Source: Oscillospiraceae bacterium (lineage in GTDB: Bacteria > Bacillota > Clostridia > Oscillospirales > Oscillospiraceae). Taken from it: DNA of 43,007 bases. The stretch covers positions 1 to 43,007 of the forward strand of contig CAJTGJ010000026.1 of NCBI GenBank assembly GCA_910575695.1, read 5' to 3'. Within the stretch, counting starts at the first letter, position 1. The number at the start of each line of letters is the position of its first letter. The notes below the pieces were generated by a model. That model was not told where the DNA came from and searched no databases. It saw only the letters and a program-made list of their open reading frames with translations. A program made the position numbers and the translations under genes. Below, piece by piece: positions 38,984 through 43,007 of this stretch.

Positions 38984-39962
38984 GGGCCTGGTCTCCATTG
39001 TAACCCCGGTATACAACGGGGAGGAGCATTTGCCGGGGATGCTGGACTCGGTGCTGGCCCAGAGTTGGCCCCAAATTGAAATGATCCTGGTGGACGACGG
39101 CTCCACCGACGGCACACTGGAGGTGGCGGAGGGCTGCCGGGGGCGGTTTGAGGCCCGGGGATATGGCTTCCGCATTGTGAAGGGGCCTCACAAAAACGCC
39201 TCAGCGGCCATCAGCCGGGGCCTGCCCTATGTGGCCGGAGAATTTCTGATCTGGCCGGACAGCGACGATGTGCTGGCGCCGGAATCGGTGGAAAAGCGGG
39301 TGCGCTTCCTCCGGGAGCGCCCCGGGTACCAGTGCGTGCGCTCGCTGTCCTGGTACTTCGACGGGGAGACGGGGGCGCGGGCGGAGCGGGCGGACGAGCG
39401 GCGGGGCGACCTGTCCCGGGAGGAGCTGTTCTGGGATGTGCTGGAGGCGCGCACCTTTGTCTGCTGCGGGTGCTATATGCTGCGCTCGGAGCCGTTCTTC
39501 GCCATCTACCCCGGACGCCGCATCCCGGAGTATGACGTGGGGCAGAATTTCCAGATGCTGCTGCCCTTCCTGTACCGGCACAGATGCCCCACCCTGCGGG
39601 AGGAGCTGTACGGCGTGGCCGTCCGGGCCGGGAGCCATTCCCGGACGGCGCTGACCCAGGCCCAGGAGGAGAAAAAATACGCGGATTATGAGCGGCTGGT
39701 GGATGAGATTGCCGGGATCTGCGGCATGGACAGCCAGGAGGAACTGGACCGCGTCACCCGCTGGAAAGCGGGGCGGCGGTATCACATCTCGCTGAAATAC
39801 CGCCGCTGGGGGGAGGCGTTCCGGGCGCTGGCGCAGATGCGGCGGTGCGGGGGATTCAAGACCGGTCAGGCGCTCCAGGAGCTGGCTTGGGCGTTTTGCT
39901 CCAGCACCTGGGTCTGGAGGAAGCTGTATCCCCTTTACCGGCGGTTTTTCCACGACAAATAG
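38955..39962 (+). CDS. Family 2 glycosyltransferase
   Basis: The 335-residue protein has a GT-A fold: LVSIVTPVYNGEEHLPGMLDSVL, ILVDDGSTDGTLEVAE and the metal-site WPDSDDVLAPES (DxD-like). No membrane segment is clear; the C-terminus (about 280-335) is basic and amphipathic and could touch the membrane. It should add a sugar from a nucleotide-sugar to a lipid-linked or nascent surface glycan. It overlaps the preceding gene, and its last 28 bases overlap the end of a convergent glycosyltransferase. Confidence 0.9.
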   Translation: MDQQKAPFCEGLVSIVTPVYNGEEHLPGMLDSVLAQSWPQIEMILVDDGSTDGTLEVAEGCRGRFEARGYGFRIVKGPHKNASAAISRGLPYVAGEFLIWPDSDDVLAPESVEKRVRFLRERPGYQCVRSLSWYFDGETGARAERADERRGDLSREELFWDVLEARTFVCCGCYMLRSEPFFAIYPGRRIPEYDVGQNFQMLLPFLYRHRCPTLREELYGVAVRAGSHSRTALTQAQEEKKYADYERLVDEIAGICGMDSQEELDRVTRWKAGRRYHISLKYRRWGEAFRALAQMRRCGGFKTGQALQELAWAFCSSTWVWRKLYPLYRRFFHDK

Positions 39963-40969
39963 TAATACCACATCCTGGACAGCAGGCCAGCGGGAAGATA
40001 CCAGCGCAGGCGGAACAGCCAGACAAGGGTTTTTCGCACCCAGTGGCCGCAGGAGTGGTTGAATTCCATCGCCCGGCGGTACAGCGGGTTTTCCCGCAGG
40101 GTGCGGCAGACCTCCAGCCGTTCCCGGTATGTCTGGGGGTTTTCCGGGCAGAAAATGGCCCAGACCATGGAATAGCTCAGGTTTTCCAAGGCGTAGGAAT
40201 AGAAATCCTGTTCCAGCGGGGCGAGCATTTGTCCGGTCTCCAAGGTATCCCGAAGCTGCTCCAGCAGCCGCGCCAGGTTATACGGGAGCCCTGGGTTGAA
40301 GCGCCGGGAGGAGGAATCCAGGTGGATATTATAGTAGTAAACCGGCGCGGGCAGATAGACACAGCGGACGGTGTGCGCCAGATATTCCGCGTTGAACAGC
40401 TTATCCTCCCCGTAAAAGAGCTCCGGGGAAAAGCGGATGGCGTGCCGGTCGATGAGGTCCTTCCGGTACGCCTTGGCGCAGGGGGAGACAAAGTTCAGGT
40501 TCCCGCCCTCCGCCAGCTGAAGCCGCAGGATCAGGCTGCGCATCAGCCCGGGCACGTCCTCCGGCCCGCAGCGCAGCGCCTCCGGGGCGGGGTCTTCCGC
40601 CGTCAGGTCCGCCTCCTTCCGGGCGAAGTCAAACAGGAGCAGGTCCTGATCCTGGTATTCCTCCCGGGCAATCAGGCCCAGGAAATCCGGGGAGATGGGG
40701 TCGTCGGCGTCCACGAACACCACCCATTCCCCCCGGCAGGCCTCCAGCCCCCGGTTGCGGGCGGCGGATACCCCCTGGTTCCGCTGGGAAATCAGATGGA
40801 CGCGGTCGTCCCTGGACGCGTATTCCCGACAGACCGCGAGGCTTCCGTCGGCGGAACCGTCGTTGACCAGGATCACCTCAAAATCCTGGTATACGGAGCG
40901 CAGGACCGAATCCAGACAGCCGCGCAGGTACGGTTCCGCGTTATAAACAGGGATGACAACAGAGATCAC
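39935..40969 (-). CDS. Family 2 glycosyltransferase, opposite strand
   Basis: The start is taken as GTG 40969 (reads MISVVIPVYNAEPYLRGCLD), with AAAGGGGC 7 bases before it; the longer frame to 41071 would run through the promoter. The 344-residue protein has ILVNDGSADGSLAV, GVSAARNRGLEACRGEWVVF, and the DxD in VFVDADDPIS. The C-terminal half is helical with no transmembrane pass that I can call. It is on the strand opposite to the rest of the module and has its own promoter at 41005-41033. Confidence 0.9.
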   Translation of the reverse strand: MISVVIPVYNAEPYLRGCLDSVLRSVYQDFEVILVNDGSADGSLAVCREYASRDDRVHLISQRNQGVSAARNRGLEACRGEWVVFVDADDPISPDFLGLIAREEYQDQDLLLFDFARKEADLTAEDPAPEALRCGPEDVPGLMRSLILRLQLAEGGNLNFVSPCAKAYRKDLIDRHAIRFSPELFYGEDKLFNAEYLAHTVRCVYLPAPVYYYNIHLDSSSRRFNPGLPYNLARLLEQLRDTLETGQMLAPLEQDFYSYALENLSYSMVWAIFCPENPQTYRERLEVCRTLRENPLYRRAMEFNHSCGHWVRKTLVWLFRLRWYLPAGLLSRMWYYYLSWKNRR

Positions 40970-40982
40970 AGCCTTTGCCCCT

Positions 40983-41033
40983 TTTCCGGTATGATTTGGA
41001 TTGCAGTATAATACAGGTCCGGGAGAAAAGCAA
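40983..41033. promoter_or_regulatory. Divergent promoters with overlapping -10 elements
   Basis: Leftward: TTGCTT (41033-41028), 17-base spacer, TATACT (41010-41005). Rightward: TATAAT (41007-41012) with a poor -35 (TTCCGG, 40984-40989). The two -10 boxes share AGTATAAT, so one open complex would exclude the other. Confidence 0.55.
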
Positions 41034-41071
41034 GGGATTTCAACGGCAGTATCCAAGGGAGGTGTGTTCAA

Positions 41072-42103
41072 CTGTTTACATTTATCGTTGTGTGTTACCA
41101 GCAGGCGGCGGTGGCGCCGCTGGCCCTGGAGAGCGTCAAATACCAGATCCAGCGCTACGGGCAGGGCAGGGAGTTCCAGCTCATCGCCGCCGACGACGGC
41201 TCCACCGACGGCAGCCAGGAGGTGATCCGGTCGTGGGTGGAGGAAAACCGGGGGCTGTTCGTGAAAACCGACCTGCTGTTCCGGGAGGAGAACGCCGGTA
41301 TCTGCCGGAATTACGTGGACGCGCTGCGGGCCGTGGAGGGGGAGCGGTTTGTGAAGGTGGACGGCGACGACCTGCTGGCCCCTTACAATGTGTTTGAGCT
41401 GACGGAGCTGCTCTCGGAATACGACATGGTCTGCCCCGCGTTTCTGCGCTTCCGCGGCGCCGGGGAGCTGGTCAGGGACTGCCGCGCGTACCTAGAGGTG
41501 GTCTTGCAGCGGTTTATCAGGGGGGGCGTGCTGCGCCGGTCGGTGAAGCTGGGCTGTCCGCTGGCGGGCACGGCCATATACCGGAAGTCCCTGCTGACCC
41601 CGGAGGTATATGAGTTTATCCTGCGGTTCCGGACGGTGAACGACCGGGCCTGCTTCCAGAAAATCATCACGGACAACCGGGGAATCAGGACCTGCTATGT
41701 AAACCGGCCTGTCATCTTATACCGTATGTCGGATTCGTCCCTGTCCAGCTTCAGCAGCCCCAGCCGCCAGCTGCACAACCGGGAGATCGCGCGGCTGTGC
41801 CGGGTCCAGCGGGAGTCGGAGCGCTCCCCCCTGTTCCGGCTCCTGCTGCTGGCGCAGGAGAAATCCGCCGCTTTCCGCGTGAGCTCCAGCGGGCTGGTGC
41901 GGTTTTTCCGGTTTTTCTCCCCCTACTTTGCCATCATGCTGGGGCTGTGCGCGCGCCACTGGGGGGCCATACGGCGGCTGGAGCGGGAGCTGGTGGACGG
42001 CCACTGGCAGGACTGCGCGGCCCATTACCAGCGGATGGCGGCGGAGGCCGGGGCGTTCCTGCGGCGGGCAGGGGCTGGAAAATCCCCTGAAAATCGTGTA
42101 TAA
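41072..42103 (+). CDS. Family 2 glycosyltransferase with probable CTG start
   Basis: The protein (about 343 residues) has a GT-A start FTFIVVCYQQAAVAPLALES, LIAADDGSTDGSQEVI, REENAGICRNYVDALR and the DxD in KVDGDDLLAPYN. A conventional start exists only at GTG 41090, which would delete the first beta strand and lies 27 bases from any ribosome-binding site. AAGGGAGG lies 9 bases before CTG 41072, and starting there gives a complete N-terminus, as in other family members that begin MFTFIVV. The tail has a hydrophobic stretch (FFSPYFAIMLGLCA). Its stop is just inside the promoter of the recombinase gene. Confidence 0.85.
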   Translation: MFTFIVVCYQQAAVAPLALESVKYQIQRYGQGREFQLIAADDGSTDGSQEVIRSWVEENRGLFVKTDLLFREENAGICRNYVDALRAVEGERFVKVDGDDLLAPYNVFELTELLSEYDMVCPAFLRFRGAGELVRDCRAYLEVVLQRFIRGGVLRRSVKLGCPLAGTAIYRKSLLTPEVYEFILRFRTVNDRACFQKIITDNRGIRTCYVNRPVILYRMSDSSLSSFSSPSRQLHNREIARLCRVQRESERSPLFRLLLLAQEKSAAFRVSSSGLVRFFRFFSPYFAIMLGLCARHWGAIRRLERELVDGHWQDCAAHYQRMAAEAGAFLRRAGAGKSPENRV

Positions 42104-42104
42104 T
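42076..42104 (+). promoter_or_regulatory. Possible promoter of the recombinase gene
   Basis: TGGAAA (42076-42081), 17-base spacer, TATAAT (42099-42104), overlapping the end of the glycosyltransferase gene. The -35 is poor, the -10 perfect. Confidence 0.5.
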
Positions 42105-42136
42105 AACCCGATTATTCAGCAAAGGGGACGAGATGC

Positions 42137-42982
42137 ATGGACATGAGGAAGCTGACGGCCAGGAAAGTTGCCGCTTACGCGGAAAGCCTGCGGAGGGAGG
42201 AGCGGGCCCCGGCCACCGTGGAGAAATACCGCCGTGACGCCGCCGCCTTCGCCGTATGGCTGGCGGGGGAGCCGGTGACCAAAGAGCTGGCGTCCCAGTG
42301 GAAAAACCATCTGCTGGCGGAGGGGCTGGCCCCGGTCACGGTCAACTCGAAGATTTCCGCCATCAACGGCCTGTTCCAGTTCCTGGGCTGGACGGAGTGC
42401 CGGGTCAGGTTCCTGCGGGTCCAGCGCCAGCTGTTCCGGGCTCAGGGCCGGGAGCTGACGCGGCAGGAGTATGAGCGGCTGGTGGAGACAGCCCGGGACC
42501 TGGGCCGGGACCGCCTTGCGCTCCTGATGGAGACGATCTGCTCCACAGGCATCCGGGTCAGCGAGGTGCGGGCCATTACGGTGGAGGCCGTCCAGGCGGG
42601 CCAGGCGGTGATCCGCCTGAAGGGGAAGATCCGGACCATTCTCCTCCCCCGCAAGCTGTGCGTCAAGCTGCTGAAATACGCGCGGAAAGAAAAAACCGCT
42701 TCCGGCGAGATCTTTCTCACCAAAAGCGGGGGCAGCCTGTCACGCAAGCAAATCTGGCAGGAGATGAAGTCCCTGTGCGCCCGGGCGGGGGTGGAGCCCT
42801 CCAAGGTGTTCCCCCACAACCTGCGCCATCTTTTTGCCCAGGTCTTCTACCGGGTCAGCCGGGATCTGGTGCGGCTGGCCGATATGCTGGGCCACTCGTC
42901 CGTGGAGACGACGCGGATTTACCTGCTGGCCAGCGTTTCGGAGCACGCGAAATACCTGGAACGCCTGCGTCTGGTGCAATAG
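42137..42982 (+). CDS. Xer-like tyrosine recombinase
   Basis: The 281-residue protein has a SAM-like N-terminal domain (VAAYAESLRREERAPATVEKY) and a catalytic domain with Arg140 (STGIRVSEV), Lys164 (LKGKIRTILLP), His227-x-x-Arg230 (PHNLRH), His253 (LGHSSVETT) and Tyr262 (RIYL). All catalytic residues are present. The length is near XerC/XerD, but it lacks the DNA-motif detail to call either. AAAGGGG precedes ATG 42137. It is next to surface-glycan genes, where such enzymes in gut bacteria can invert promoters; whether it does so here, or serves an element to the right of the window, cannot be told. Confidence 0.9.
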   Translation: MDMRKLTARKVAAYAESLRREERAPATVEKYRRDAAAFAVWLAGEPVTKELASQWKNHLLAEGLAPVTVNSKISAINGLFQFLGWTECRVRFLRVQRQLFRAQGRELTRQEYERLVETARDLGRDRLALLMETICSTGIRVSEVRAITVEAVQAGQAVIRLKGKIRTILLPRKLCVKLLKYARKEKTASGEIFLTKSGGSLSRKQIWQEMKSLCARAGVEPSKVFPHNLRHLFAQVFYRVSRDLVRLADMLGHSSVETTRIYLLASVSEHAKYLERLRLVQ

Positions 42983-43007
42983 GACAAAATATGTGGTCTG
43001 TCCATTT

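Noticed and set aside
39935..41071. Starting the leftward glycosyltransferase at 41071
   Set aside because: The extra 34 residues would be encoded across its own promoter and lack family likeness; GTG 40969 has a ribosome-binding site and begins right at the GT-A strand.
42102..42116. AATAA...TTATT inverted repeat before the recombinase as an invertible-promoter end
   Set aside because: Arms of five A/T bases are expected by chance and no partner copy is visible.

Overview
The window looks like part of a chromosome from a GC-rich, spore-forming gut Clostridia, most likely Oscillospiraceae (Flavonifractor/Lawsonibacter-like). This rests on a spoIVB sporulation protease, an SLH-domain surface protein, an ylxM-ffh-rpsP-khpA-rimM-trmD block of Firmicutes type, an FMN-riboswitch rib operon and high GC with strong Shine-Dalgarno sites. 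The taxonomic call is inference from gene content; there is no rRNA in the window.

Layout. Positions 1-7506 are a decaying integrative element beside a tRNA-Arg(CCU) gene. It holds an IS5-type transposase end, an unknown Pro/Ala-rich protein, a RecD2-type helicase, a YqaJ-type nuclease, a small basic protein, an excisionase-like HTH protein and a tyrosine integrase. The helicase, nuclease and integrase are each broken by a frameshift, and the helicase also by an in-frame stop. Positions 7767-14713 carry typA, a leftward XpaC-like membrane protein pair and a rightward ferrous-iron operon (feoA-feoA-feoB-FeoB-associated Cys-rich protein). Positions 14860-23572 hold an IS30 scar, trmO, an HD-domain protein, spoIVB, a DUF6512-like membrane protein, proBA, a WYL regulator whose frame runs into a zinc-ribbon protein, and a secreted transglutaminase-like SLH protein.

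Positions 23628-30260 form one long leftward housekeeping array: ylxM-ffh-(small membrane protein)-rpsP-khpA-rimM-trmD-rsmA-pyrE-radC. Here trmD is fused to a GNAT acetyltransferase. A tRNA-Gln gene follows, then the leftward riboflavin operon ribD-ribE-ribBA-ribH behind an FMN riboswitch (30605-34345). Positions 34492-35874 are accessory: an Rpn-type PD-(D/E)XK protein with an in-frame 12-bp repeat, an IS630 wreck and a gene stump.

Positions 36056-42982 are a surface-glycan module. It has a polysaccharide pyruvyl transferase, an F420-hydrogenase beta-subunit-like iron-sulfur protein, a DUF1919 protein, three family 2 glycosyltransferases (one on the opposite strand) and a Xer-like tyrosine recombinase at the right edge. 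The genes in the forward part overlap and are probably cotranscribed.

The least ordinary points are the TrmD-GNAT fusion, the WYL/zinc-ribbon read-through with an internal ribosome-binding site, repeated GGTTAGC sites around the feo genes, the lesions clustered in the tRNA-Arg element, an orphan tRNA-Arg half, a probable CTG start codon, and the glycan module with its redox-type protein and recombinase. No CRISPR array, rRNA gene or recognisable defence system was seen.
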